Shown here: one piece after another, positions 16,759 through 25,393 of the stretch
Layout: every line of letters starts with the position of its first letter
Position numbering within the stretch: position 1 is the stretch's first letter
Source of the DNA: Cupriavidus oxalaticus
GTDB lineage: Bacteria; Pseudomonadota; Gammaproteobacteria; Burkholderiales; Burkholderiaceae
Length of the DNA stretch: 64,000 nt
Assembly (NCBI RefSeq): GCF_004768545.1
Contig: NZ_CP038636.1
Span: forward strand, 310,001 to 374,000
Direction of reading: 5' to 3'
Position numbers and translations under genes: made by a program
The notes under the pieces: generated by a model
What the model saw: the letters and a program-made list of their open reading frames with translations, nothing else
The model's database searches: none
What the model was told of the DNA's origin: nothing

Positions 16759-18876
16759 TCACAACCTTGTCCATGCACCCGTAGTGGGGTCCTCCACGAA
16801 TCTCGGCCAACCGCCGGTATGCCGCATGGCCCCGGGGCGCGGAAACCGGGTGTCCAAACTCTGGCCGAGTTGCTTGGCCATCAGCCTGAAGTCCTTGACG
16901 AGGCGGCCCTTTATAAGGGATTCGTGGGTGCCGAGTGACCGCAACACATGCACATGCGCATCCCACATTTCCTGCACCGTCACCAATGTCTCTGCCCCGT
17001 TCGGAATCAGTTCCTTCAGCATGTTCGTCTTGACGTTGTGCACGTACCGGATTCGCTGGCCACCGGCCATGATGAACATCTCCCGTGATACGGCTGGGTT
17101 CTTTGGCACCACGAAAGCCATGCCAAGGCCTTTCTCGTCGAAAGCCGTCGTCAGATTTGGGTTGTTGCGCCAAAACCGCTGCTCAAGCAGGTGATCGATC
17201 TCGAAAATTTTGCCAACATCTGGCACCTTGTTTTTCAGGTTGTTCCGCAGGTTTCGTAGTGTCCCGTAGTCCTCGACACCCCGAGCCACGAGGAAGTCGT
17301 AGGCGTCGATGTGTTTCTTGGTCAGTCGCCGCGGCAGCACATCAGCCCTCTCGGCACGATTGATGACTTCCACGAATTCGTCCCCGAGCGCGCGCCTCAG
17401 CAACTGTTTCGGAAGTCCGCGATTAGCCTTTTTGGCCCAAGATGCGGGATCGAGTGCAGGTAACTTCTTGCGCAACTTCGGTTGCAGATACCGGTTGTAC
17501 GCGGCGGCTAAGTCGGCGTCGCGGAATCCGGTGAAGTCCGGTTTGAACACTTTTCTCATTACTCGCCGCTCGACGGCGACGAGGTAAGCGTCGTTTACGA
17601 CGTTGGTGAACTTGTCGACCAGCTTCGGCAGCGGGAACGCAATCGGGTCGCGAAGGTGCCGGTCGAACGCACTGAGCAGGTCGTCCCACTGGCGAGGTGG
17701 GAGGTGGCCGACTGCCTCTACGTAGCCGGCGTCGGCAATTCGCCTGATCTGGCTCAAGGTTGCGTCCTCGGTCGCCGCCTCCAGCCTTGTTCCTTGGACG
17801 ATCTTGCGCAGCGAGCGAACACCTGCAGCCGAGACTCCGAGCCCAATTGCCGTCGTGATGCCCATCAGCAAGAGCTCTTCTTCGCTGACGTTGTAGCCGA
17901 AAAAAGTCTTACCGGTGGCCGCGGCATAGGCGAGCTGACCAAGGTCGTAGACGACGCCGACGACAGGGATGAAATTGATGGCAAGCTCGAATAAGGCGAT
18001 CACCCAAGGTTGGCGGTTGCTGGGGATGAGCTCGTCGATGGCGTGGCGACGGAAGCGCAGGTGAGGGAAGTCCGCTTTCCCGAGCGCAGCGCCCTGAGGT
18101 GGCACGTCGCTCAACCTCGAGACCTCGCATGCCTCTACGATCAGCGCGTCTTTTTGATCCTCGTGCGCGCGAAGGCGTATCTTGACGTCGCGCGTATGCA
18201 CAATTCTGATAACTGTGCTCGATGGGTCCACGTCGATGAACTCGTGTTCCTTGAGCTCTTCCATCCACTCTTCCGGACGGACGTCGTAGCAGTACGCCGA
18301 CGGGTTGCCCGGGTTCGAAAGCGTCACGTCCACCTTGGCGAAGCCATCGATCTGCTGGAACGTGACGGCGTTTTCGCCGGGCGTGACCTGCACAGCCTTC
18401 TGCTGCTTTTTCCAGTCTTCAATCGCGTCATCATTGGAAGTAAGTGATAAGAGGAATTTCTCCTTTTCGATTCTCTGAGGCTGGCCGATGATGCTGTACC
18501 AGTCCAGTGTTTCGTCGGGATCGCCTAGCAGCCCTTCGTCCTGGCACCGGTGCAGATGGACCTGCGGATAGCGCTTCGGATCCAATGCGTTCCATCCGAT
18601 GGGGACGTTTTGCTCACGGCCGGGCGGTCCCGTCCGCTGCGTCACTGTCACCCCGCGCGCCACAGCGAGTCGGAGGTGCGCCCACTCAAGCTCGAAGTAG
18701 TCCCAAGCGAAGGGCCGCACCCCAATCTGGTGCCACGGCGGGCTATTCAGCGCCAGAATGGTACGGTTGCTGGTCCGCCATTGAAGCGAGGACTCGTACC
18801 AAGTAATTGTGGCACTGCCTGTCGAGGGATCCTCAACGACCTCGACTTTTGGCGGCAATGCAAACAGGTAGACCAT
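16759..18876 (-). CDS. Polymorphic-toxin-like protein with pre-toxin-type hydrophobic module
   Basis: A 705-residue protein of no family I can name as a whole. Residues ~292-345 (ALFELAINFIPVVGVVYDLG, then AAATGKTFFGYNVSEEELL and a hydrophobic stretch) follow the pattern of the PT-TG pre-toxin domain of polymorphic toxins, with its hydrophobic segment and TG-K motif. The C-terminal ~150 residues contain KIFEIDHLLEQRFWRNNPN (about 556-574), a Asp-His pair followed by conserved-looking Asn/His residues in YVHNVKTNM, suggestive of an HNH- or LHH-like nuclease. The N-terminal ~280 residues are beta-rich. It sits downstream of the 993-residue protein on the same strand. No immunity gene is obvious downstream. 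Confidence 0.6.
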   Translation of the reverse strand: MVYLFALPPKVEVVEDPSTGSATITWYESSLQWRTSNRTILALNSPPWHQIGVRPFAWDYFELEWAHLRLAVARGVTVTQRTGPPGREQNVPIGWNALDPKRYPQVHLHRCQDEGLLGDPDETLDWYSIIGQPQRIEKEKFLLSLTSNDDAIEDWKKQQKAVQVTPGENAVTFQQIDGFAKVDVTLSNPGNPSAYCYDVRPEEWMEELKEHEFIDVDPSSTVIRIVHTRDVKIRLRAHEDQKDALIVEACEVSRLSDVPPQGAALGKADFPHLRFRRHAIDELIPSNRQPWVIALFELAINFIPVVGVVYDLGQLAYAAATGKTFFGYNVSEEELLLMGITTAIGLGVSAAGVRSLRKIVQGTRLEAATEDATLSQIRRIADAGYVEAVGHLPPRQWDDLLSAFDRHLRDPIAFPLPKLVDKFTNVVNDAYLVAVERRVMRKVFKPDFTGFRDADLAAAYNRYLQPKLRKKLPALDPASWAKKANRGLPKQLLRRALGDEFVEVINRAERADVLPRRLTKKHIDAYDFLVARGVEDYGTLRNLRNNLKNKVPDVGKIFEIDHLLEQRFWRNNPNLTTAFDEKGLGMAFVVPKNPAVSREMFIMAGGQRIRYVHNVKTNMLKELIPNGAETLVTVQEMWDAHVHVLRSLGTHESLIKGRLVKDFRLMAKQLGQSLDTRFPRPGAMRHTGGWPRFVEDPTTGAWTRL

Positions 18877-18886
18877 AGCGACTGCC

Positions 18887-19006
18887 CTAGCTCTTGGCGA
18901 TTACGAGTCGTCCGGACGGCCAATGGTTGTCACGCCCATTGTCGGGGCCGATTCGCTCCCACCGCGGGAGATCGGAGTTGTAGAGGAGGATCAGCGACGT
19001 TGGCAC
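18887..19006 (-). CDS. Possible small ORF between the two large genes
   Basis: A minus-strand frame ends at TAG 18889-18887, only 10 bp before the toxin-like gene, and reads LILLYNSDLPRWERIGPDNG then RDNHWPSGRLVIAKS. Codon use matches real genes nearby. No ATG is in frame; GTG 19006 (39 residues) or TTG 19018 (43 residues) could start it. It may be a small protein, or the tail of a frame-shifted upstream gene. Confidence 0.4.
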   Translation of the reverse strand: MPTSLILLYNSDLPRWERIGPDNGRDNHWPSGRLVIAKS

Positions 19007-19125
19007 TCGGACCTCCAACGGGTCGTGACGGCATTGGTGAGACGTCGACCGCAGTGCAGGTGCATGGGATAGGGGATAGATCCATCGTCTCTGGCCAGGT
19101 AATAACAGCAGAGCGACTCCCCCGC

Positions 19126-22107
19126 CTACACCTCTTCGCCGGTCTGTGGATCCCAGGTCGGCAGTTGCGGCTTGGTGACGCTACGCGCCAGCACCAACGG
19201 CGTCGGCGCCAAGACCGTCCATTCCTTCGGAGAGTCGGGTGGCCAGGCAATCTCTTCGCCCGGTCCGCCCAGCGAAGTCATCTGCTCATCGATGAATGAG
19301 ACGTAGTTCGGATCGCCTATCTTGGGCAGCCCGAGCCCGCCATAGACCTCGCCGGTCTCCATGTAATGCTTCACCGCATTCTCGAAGCCTGGCCGCACTG
19401 AGATCTGCACGCGCGCCGCGCCCGCATTCAAGAAGGCTGCGAAATCAGGATCGGGATGGGTCTGTACGACCGTGCGATCCCATTGCTGGCGGCGGCCCCA
19501 AAAATAGGGATAAAGAACCCAGACCATATGCTCCCACTCGAACGCTTGCTGCAGGAAGCGAATCTCCGGCTCCGACGTCCGCACTGCGTCTGTGTCCACC
19601 GTCGGATGGCTGCTAAGAGAGCCGTCGGCTTGGCTGAAATCGTACTCGCCCATCAAAGCGAAATCGACGGGGGCATTGCGCATGATGTCAATCGCGGATC
19701 GTTGCAGCTCAAACCGAACCATTCGCTGGAGTTCCAACCGCGACCCTTCTGGCAATTTTGTGCTCTCCGCTTGCTGGGTGGACGTAAGCTGGATGATCGT
19801 CTGCTCGTATTCGAGGCGCAGTTGCTCGTAGCGCGCCGACACTCTCGCGTAGGCTTCGATCGCCCAATCGCGTCGCGCGTCCTCGGTCAGTTCGAGATTG
19901 AGCGTAATGGCACCTACGATACTGGTGAAATTGTCTGCGTTGAAGGCGGCCGCAATGGAAGGTCCGGGCTGCGGAGTGACGAACGTGAAATCCTCGGCCG
20001 CCTTTCCCTTGTTGTCGGTCAGATTATTGATGATCCAGGTGTTGACAAGATTTCCCGCAATCCAGCCGCCATTAGGTTTGCTATTTGAATCCTCAACTTC
20101 CACTGAAAGGACGAAAGAGCCGTCGACGGCGACATATCCTTCCGGTATCTGCAGGTCCTTGTTCTGCGCATGCTTCGCGCTGCCTCCGCTACCGGTGTTG
20201 GATATTGCCATTGAGACTTGCTTATGCTCCTCTGGAAAGTCCGGCAGGTCGCTGACCTGATAAGCCCGAATCACCTCTGCCCGCTTGTCCGCGATGTTGG
20301 CGAGCGTCAACGACTCGAACAACTCGGCGTCTGGCCGTTGGAGGGGATTGTGCATTTCAACGCGCGACACCGCCATCTGCCAGATGAGGGCGGCAGGCTC
20401 CGGAATTAGCAGGTCATAGAGTTCACGCTCGCCGTAGCAGAAAATTTTGGCCCGGCTGACGCGCTCAAGATATTGATATATGCCAGATATGTGGTCCGGC
20501 GCAGTGGTATCGCGGGTGAACCCATGGCGGTTCAGCTCAGTTATTTCCTCTTCGATCACCGAGCGGACCTCTCGCGTTACACGCTCCATGGTGCGCTTGA
20601 CGGCACGCTCCACGGTCTCACGCGAATATTCTTCGGCGATCTTGGCGGCTTCCTCCGTGGAGCGGCTGTACGAAGCGCTGGCGGAGGCGACAACCTTTGT
20701 CGGCCCACGGCTGGTGACCTGGATGCTACCCTCGGCCCGTAGGTCTTCCTTGATCACGTCGCTGATCTCACGGCTGAGTTCGGCCCGATCGGTGACTTGC
20801 AGGTCGTGAGTTTCCTCTTCCTCCTTGATCACCTGCTCGAACAGCTCGCGCCGCGTCATCAGGCGCTGGGTATGCTCGCGCAAGCGGGTCTCGCCCACCA
20901 GGATATTCTCAAGATATGCGATTTCCGATTGCCTGTAGCCGGTGGTTGTCTGCCGCACGACCAGTAGGTCGCTACGCCCGGCCGGCTCCAGATAGCTTGG
21001 CAACTGCGCCGCGTTGGCCATCACCATCGGCAATTCCACTAGCATATCGATCGATGTGCCCAAACGTGTCAACCGGTCGCGCAGGTTGGCCGGTAGTGCC
21101 GTCGTCAGGTGTTCTGCAAGCGCCCGCCGATAAATCGTCGTGCGCCGTTCGAACTCGGAGAGGTCGACAAGCACCGGATACCCGCCGATGTACGTCCGGG
21201 TGATGCCCGCGCGTCGCGGCGGATGCCAGGATCGCTCGGTACCCGCCGGCCGCGGTCCCATAGCCGCGCTGTCCAGGACACGCGTAAGTCGTGCAAGTAC
21301 GGCCGAATCACGGATGCCTTCGGCCCGCAGCGCTTCGGTCAGCGCCGATGCGCGCGCCCCGCGTTCCAGGTTTGCGATCTCGTCTTCCAAGCGACGCAGT
21401 ATCTCTCGCCCGCTGGCCGTCTCAAACGATACAGCCGGGAAACGCGGGCCAGGCCGGCCTCCGCCCGATCCTCCACCGCCCGGGGCCGGTGGCTTTCTCG
21501 GCGCCTCGGTCGGACGCGCGACGAACACGCGCGGCACGACGAATGGCGCCGTCAACCACGTGACTAACTGCTCGCGGTTGGCCGGTGCGTTCGACTGTGT
21601 GGTGGCGGCGACTGCGAGGCGGTAGAGACCTGCAACGATGTCCAGAGGCCTCGTACGATGCAGGGCTGCATACTTGAAGATGAGGAGTAGGTCATTGAGC
21701 AACGCGGTCGTGCCCCCGCGCTCCAGTTCCGCCGACCAAGCAGCCACAGTCGGTCCGCCCGGCGCCGCCGCGGCAAGGAAGCTCTTCAGATTCGCCTGGT
21801 CATGCGGCCACTGGCCCGAGTCCGCCTTGGCGAGCGCTTCGAGCCCGGGCAGCAGCAATCGGACGCCCGGCACACTGAGCCACGCATCCGACCGGCCGTT
21901 GAGATAGGCTGCGACCGGCGTGTTCCACAGCAGGTTAGCCGCCTCCTTCGGATCGAGCGCAGGGCGGCTGCCATCTTCGGAGAGTTTGATTTCCTTGGCG
22001 ATATTCTCCGGAAGCGTGACAGTCACATGAACGAGCCCGACCCCACGTTCGGCATCGGGCGGCCTTTTGGTGGTCAGCGAGAGTAGCGCGGTCCCCTGAT
22101 AGTCCAT
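19126..22107 (-). CDS. Large protein of unrecognised family (993 aa)
   Basis: Starts at ATG 22107, preceded by GGAGG; the frame extends further upstream without family-like sequence. About 200 N-terminal residues end in a Gly/Pro-rich linker (APGGGGSGGGRPGP). A long charged helical region follows (VIKEEEETHDLQVTD through TREVRSVIEEEITEL), probably coiled coil. Next comes HISGIYQYLERVSRAKIFCY and a LLIPEPAALIWQM motif. From memory, a similar HxSGIY...YG...PEPAA motif occurs in large uncharacterised bacterial proteins, but I can give no function. It lies upstream of the toxin-like gene on the same strand and may be its carrier or partner. Confidence 0.6.
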   Translation of the reverse strand: MDYQGTALLSLTTKRPPDAERGVGLVHVTVTLPENIAKEIKLSEDGSRPALDPKEAANLLWNTPVAAYLNGRSDAWLSVPGVRLLLPGLEALAKADSGQWPHDQANLKSFLAAAAPGGPTVAAWSAELERGGTTALLNDLLLIFKYAALHRTRPLDIVAGLYRLAVAATTQSNAPANREQLVTWLTAPFVVPRVFVARPTEAPRKPPAPGGGGSGGGRPGPRFPAVSFETASGREILRRLEDEIANLERGARASALTEALRAEGIRDSAVLARLTRVLDSAAMGPRPAGTERSWHPPRRAGITRTYIGGYPVLVDLSEFERRTTIYRRALAEHLTTALPANLRDRLTRLGTSIDMLVELPMVMANAAQLPSYLEPAGRSDLLVVRQTTTGYRQSEIAYLENILVGETRLREHTQRLMTRRELFEQVIKEEEETHDLQVTDRAELSREISDVIKEDLRAEGSIQVTSRGPTKVVASASASYSRSTEEAAKIAEEYSRETVERAVKRTMERVTREVRSVIEEEITELNRHGFTRDTTAPDHISGIYQYLERVSRAKIFCYGERELYDLLIPEPAALIWQMAVSRVEMHNPLQRPDAELFESLTLANIADKRAEVIRAYQVSDLPDFPEEHKQVSMAISNTGSGGSAKHAQNKDLQIPEGYVAVDGSFVLSVEVEDSNSKPNGGWIAGNLVNTWIINNLTDNKGKAAEDFTFVTPQPGPSIAAAFNADNFTSIVGAITLNLELTEDARRDWAIEAYARVSARYEQLRLEYEQTIIQLTSTQQAESTKLPEGSRLELQRMVRFELQRSAIDIMRNAPVDFALMGEYDFSQADGSLSSHPTVDTDAVRTSEPEIRFLQQAFEWEHMVWVLYPYFWGRRQQWDRTVVQTHPDPDFAAFLNAGAARVQISVRPGFENAVKHYMETGEVYGGLGLPKIGDPNYVSFIDEQMTSLGGPGEEIAWPPDSPKEWTVLAPTPLVLARSVTKPQLPTWDPQTGEEV

Positions 22108-22268
22108 GTGATGCCTCCGCAGGTGTATGAGGTGCCGCCTGTCCTCCGCTTCCTCAGCAGAAATGGACACACTTGGCGCCCTCCACGGTCTTTGACAAGC
22201 TTCACTTATGTCAACATGAGCTGCTTGTGGCTGCAGATGCTTCGTCAACCGACTCCCGATCCAAGCGC

Positions 22269-23210
22269 TCAGATTGTGGAATTCCGCAATGTCATTGCTG
22301 CCGCCATCAGGGTAACAAGGGTAGTGTGGTAGCAGCCAAGGAAGTCCCGGTGTGCGGCTGTGTCGCCTTCAGCGAAAAGGAAGCTACCTGCGCCGTCGGG
22401 TCCCGGCACGGCTCCATCCTCGCGCTGGACAGCAAGCGCGCTATGCAGTCCCTGAGTACTCGCGGGATCATGGCTGGCTTGTAAACAGGCAGCAACCATG
22501 GCCAGTTCCGCCGCAAGGTCATTATCGTTGGCGTCAACAAAAGCACGTGTCCAGTATGGGAGCCAAGCGCGCAGGTAATCTGTCACACAAACATCTTCCA
22601 GCTCGCGTGCCCCAAAGTCAGTTAGGTAGAACACCTCGTGCGTAATCGCGTAGGCCACCTCCCCGGAGACCACCCATGGTTCGGGCCGTGTTGCTATATA
22701 GAGCCCACCCTCTTGGCCTGGCCACTTCGTCAGGCCAAGTTGCCACAAGTTATAGCGCATCGCCAAGCGTGACCAAGGTTGCAGGGGAAGCGCTGCCTCG
22801 ATGTCCGCGCGCGCAAGTAAGCGTAGTACGCGGTCTAGCGCTGGGTCTCGGAAACCGAGCTGGCGCAACGAAGCATAGAGTGCACAACAAGGCAGGAAAT
22901 CATGCCGCGCCAGCAGAAGTGCCACCAGTTTGCGGCCATGTTCGCATTGTTGCCAAATCCAGCTGGCCGTCGCATCGAGGAGGGGCAGTTCAAGACCGCA
23001 TCGCTTCAGCATCCAGACTGTCAGCGCAAGTTCGGTGAGTGGCTTCAATTGTGCCACGTGGTGTTTGTCAAACCGCTGGCTGGTGACTGTGCGCACCGCG
23101 AAATGCTGCAGGTTCTCATTGAGCCAGGCCATCCCCAACAACAGGCCGCGCCGAGCGATCCCGGCGGTTCTTGGGCTCAGCCGCGGTGTCAAGGCTTGTC
23201 CCTCAGACAT
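22269..23210 (-). CDS. Unrecognised protein of the RiPP-flanking operon (313 aa)
   Basis: Predominantly alpha-helical, with GIARRGLLLGMAWLNENLQH at the start and MRYNLWQLGLTKWPG then AYAITHEVFYLTDFGAREL in the centre. I recall similar 300-residue helical proteins (DUF6895-like) encoded beside peptide-natural-product genes, but this is a weak memory. It overlaps the upstream gene by 22 bp. It is the last of four tightly packed minus-strand genes divergent from the RiPP operon, so a role with that cluster is plausible. Confidence 0.6.
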   Translation of the reverse strand: MSEGQALTPRLSPRTAGIARRGLLLGMAWLNENLQHFAVRTVTSQRFDKHHVAQLKPLTELALTVWMLKRCGLELPLLDATASWIWQQCEHGRKLVALLLARHDFLPCCALYASLRQLGFRDPALDRVLRLLARADIEAALPLQPWSRLAMRYNLWQLGLTKWPGQEGGLYIATRPEPWVVSGEVAYAITHEVFYLTDFGARELEDVCVTDYLRAWLPYWTRAFVDANDNDLAAELAMVAACLQASHDPASTQGLHSALAVQREDGAVPGPDGAGSFLFAEGDTAAHRDFLGCYHTTLVTLMAAAMTLRNSTI

Positions 23211-23683
23211 TTCAGCACACGGTGTTCATGCCGCAGGTCGTCGGTGTCCGAAAGGCGAGCGAGCGTTCGCAACATTGTGCGGCTTTGGGAAAGGAGCCTG
23301 TCACGCACGGTTTCGAGATGAGGCGGCGCGGGCAAAGCCGCCACCACGGTCTGCCAGCGCAGCAATTCCACCAGGGACAGCATCCTGGCTGCATCTGCCA
23401 GCGCATACATGGCCGCGCATGGTTCGGCAGTGGGCGTGTAACCTCGGGCTGATAGGCGAGCCAAAAGCCAGCTGCCGAGTATCAGCGACGAGTCCGCGAG
23501 GAAGCGGCGCGGTGCTTCGCAGCAGGGGCGAAGCACCGCTGCAATGGCATCGGTGCTACGGCCCGGCGGCAAGCCAGCGAGGAAGGCCTTGGTCTCATGC
23601 GTGTTGGCGCCACCAAGAATCAGGCTATCAGCTGCGGCCTGAGTAGCAACGTCGACAGCCTCGTCGGAACGTGGCATTTGCAT
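23189..23683 (-). CDS. Hypothetical protein of the RiPP-flanking operon (164 aa)
   Basis: A helical, Leu/Ala/Arg-rich protein (DAIAAVLRPCCEAPRRFLAD, then LLARLSARGYTP and MLSLVELLRWQTVVAAL). No family is recognised. Its ATG lies 7 bp after the stop of the preceding gene, so the two are co-transcribed. Its 3' end overlaps the next gene by 22 bp. Confidence 0.6.
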   Translation of the reverse strand: MQMPRSDEAVDVATQAAADSLILGGANTHETKAFLAGLPPGRSTDAIAAVLRPCCEAPRRFLADSSLILGSWLLARLSARGYTPTAEPCAAMYALADAARMLSLVELLRWQTVVAALPAPPHLETVRDRLLSQSRTMLRTLARLSDTDDLRHEHRVLKCLRDKP

Positions 23684-23689
23684 CCCGTT

Positions 23690-24067
23690 TCATCCGTTTT
23701 GTAGCGGTCCAGCTGACGGCAATGCCTCCAGCTTGACGCAGTGCAGACAAAAGTCGCAGGCGGTTGCTGCCAGTACGCCCTGAGTGCCCAGTCTTACGCC
23801 AAGTTTCCGGATACTCTCAAACTCCGCTGGGGTGAGGTATTGGCTTGCCGGGCCAGGCTTGTTGGTTTCGTCACGGGCGGAGTGCGGTCCTTCGGTTGCC
23901 ACTAGAGCGGGGCGCTGGCTGAACAGCTTGCGAACGACCACTTCCTGCTCGGGCGTCATGCTGACCGATGCCAGGTCGAAGGTCAGCATGGCGGATCCAG
24001 CGCCGCCTAGCGTTACCACATGCGTGGTGCGGGTCTGCAGGTGGGAAGTGAGGGTATTGGCATCCAT
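23690..24067 (-). CDS. Small Cys-containing protein, possible peptide substrate
   Basis: A 125-residue protein with a strong AAGGAG ribosome-binding site. The N-terminal half is soluble (TPEQEVVVRKLFSQRPALV). The C-terminal third carries a cluster of three cysteines in TACDFCLHCVKLEALPSAG. The clustered Cys near the C-terminus and the location beside lanthipeptide-type enzymes make a ribosomal peptide precursor possible. A small metal-binding protein is equally possible. Confidence 0.55.
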   Translation of the reverse strand: MDANTLTSHLQTRTTHVVTLGGAGSAMLTFDLASVSMTPEQEVVVRKLFSQRPALVATEGPHSARDETNKPGPASQYLTPAEFESIRKLGVRLGTQGVLAATACDFCLHCVKLEALPSAGPLQNG

Positions 24068-24174
24068 GGAAAGCTCCTTTCCAAAGTGCTGGTGATGCGA
24101 TCAGAGTCGACTGCTTACGGCCACGCGCTGCCGTGCGCCCATATTCAGCCGAACATCAATCCGAGCCTGCCAGG

Positions 24175-24483
24175 CTACAGCCCGCCTTTCTTCTCCAGTC
24201 GGATCATGTAGCGGGTCAGTGCCTCGAGAGTAACCCTTAAGTAGGCGCGGGCGAAGCCCAACATTTCTTCAATGGATACCGCGACGGGCGTACAAGTTGA
24301 CATGCCGCTTCGTGTGAAGGGTTCGCGGGTGAACGGATCCGTTAGGTCGAACACGGTCTGGGCCGCGTTGCTGATGAACTGTAGGTGCTGCAGATTGTCG
24401 GTCGACGTGGTGCTGGACAGCGGGTCCACTCGAAGGACTGTTGCCACTTGTCGCCGGAGGTCGGCACTGTGGTGCGTGTCCAT
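24175..24483 (-). CDS. Small Ser/Thr-rich protein (102 aa)
   Basis: Start placed at ATG 24483, preceded by GGGGAG; the longer frame runs into the AT-rich promoter region. The middle is rich in Ser and Thr (DPLSSTTSTDNL, TDPFTREPFTRSGMSTCTP) with one Cys, and the C-terminus is helical (MLGFARAYLRVTLEALTRYM). No family is recognised. It is the first gene of the minus-strand set divergent from the RiPP operon. Confidence 0.55.
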   Translation of the reverse strand: MDTHHSADLRRQVATVLRVDPLSSTTSTDNLQHLQFISNAAQTVFDLTDPFTREPFTRSGMSTCTPVAVSIEEMLGFARAYLRVTLEALTRYMIRLEKKGGL

Positions 24484-24976
24484 AAGGCTCCCCCTGAATG
24501 ACTCTTGATTCTTTGATTGTGGATTTAGGTTAGGTGAAGAGAGTCTGTCTGACATTAATATTTGTGCAGATGAGATTGAAAAAATAGCGCAGTGCGGACG
24601 GTCGCGGATTACAGGCGATAGTGGCGTAAATGCGCACGCAGAGCCAATTTCGATTGAAGGATCAAGAGCCGCTTCTCTGTAAGCCGAAGATCGGCATGGA
24701 GCCATGCGAGCACATTCGCTGCGCGAATTGATTCAAATTTGTTACATATTAAAATTGACTAAATACAGATTTAAAAAGATTTGAAGGCTAGCGTCAAGAT
24801 ACTCCTACCTCTCTGATCGCTGGCCGTCTATTTTTATTTTCAATCCCGACGCCAAAATCGTGGATTCACATCTAGTATGCGATCTTTAAGGCATAACCGT
24901 GCCATGCGCCCTTTTGCTGGTCTACGCAGAAAGCGATGGTAACCTGAAGTTTCGATCTCCGACTGCGGGAGGCAGC
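24484..24976. promoter_or_regulatory. AT-rich divergent control region of the RiPP cluster
   Basis: About 490 bases with no supported gene. The part from 24700 to 24860 is clearly more AT-rich than the flanks and must contain the promoters of both the minus-strand set and the precursor-led plus-strand operon. GGGAGG at 24967-24972 is the ribosome-binding site of the first plus-strand gene. I see no defined operator. Confidence 0.45.
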
Positions 24977-25306
24977 ATGTCTGATTATGTAGAGGTAACC
25001 CAGGTCGATGTGAACGCCCTCGCGGAAAAACTTAACGAATTAGGCGCGAAGCTCGACGAAAAGGAAGCGACGGTTCTGTTGGGAATCCTGTCACTGGCGG
25101 AGAAGTCCCTGGGCACGCAGACGGTGCCGGATCCCGCCGGCAGTCAACCTGACCAAGCCAAAAAAAGGAAGTTGACGCTAGAGCGCGAAACCATTCGCAA
25201 TCTCAATGTCTGGGAACGGCTGCTGGCCCCTCGAAGCGAGAGTCTGTGGACTTGCCCCGGACTGCCGGATCCGGGCGCTGACGTCATCAATCCCGCCAAA
25301 TCATAG
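24977..25306 (+). CDS. Candidate RiPP precursor peptide 1
   Basis: A 109-residue peptide from ATG 24977, with GGGAGG upstream; the earlier in-frame start lacks one. The first half is an amphipathic leader-like helix (DVNALAEKLNELGAKLDEKE, then LLGILSLAEKSLG). KKRKLTLERETIRNL resembles the K-L-[ST]-L-x-x-E-T-[IL]-R-x-L stretch common in leaders of class I lanthipeptides. The C-terminus, SESLWTCPGLPDPGADVINP, holds Ser, Thr and one Cys and would be the core. It is the first gene of an operon with LanB, cyclase and oxygenase genes. Precursor status is inference. Confidence 0.65.
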   Translation: MSDYVEVTQVDVNALAEKLNELGAKLDEKEATVLLGILSLAEKSLGTQTVPDPAGSQPDQAKKRKLTLERETIRNLNVWERLLAPRSESLWTCPGLPDPGADVINPAKS

Positions 25307-25393
25307 TTGGAGGAGCCTGCACCGCTGTCTGGGCATCTGAGCGCACGGAACCGATATCATCGTGGTTTAGCGGCGTGACCGGCGATCAGAGCC

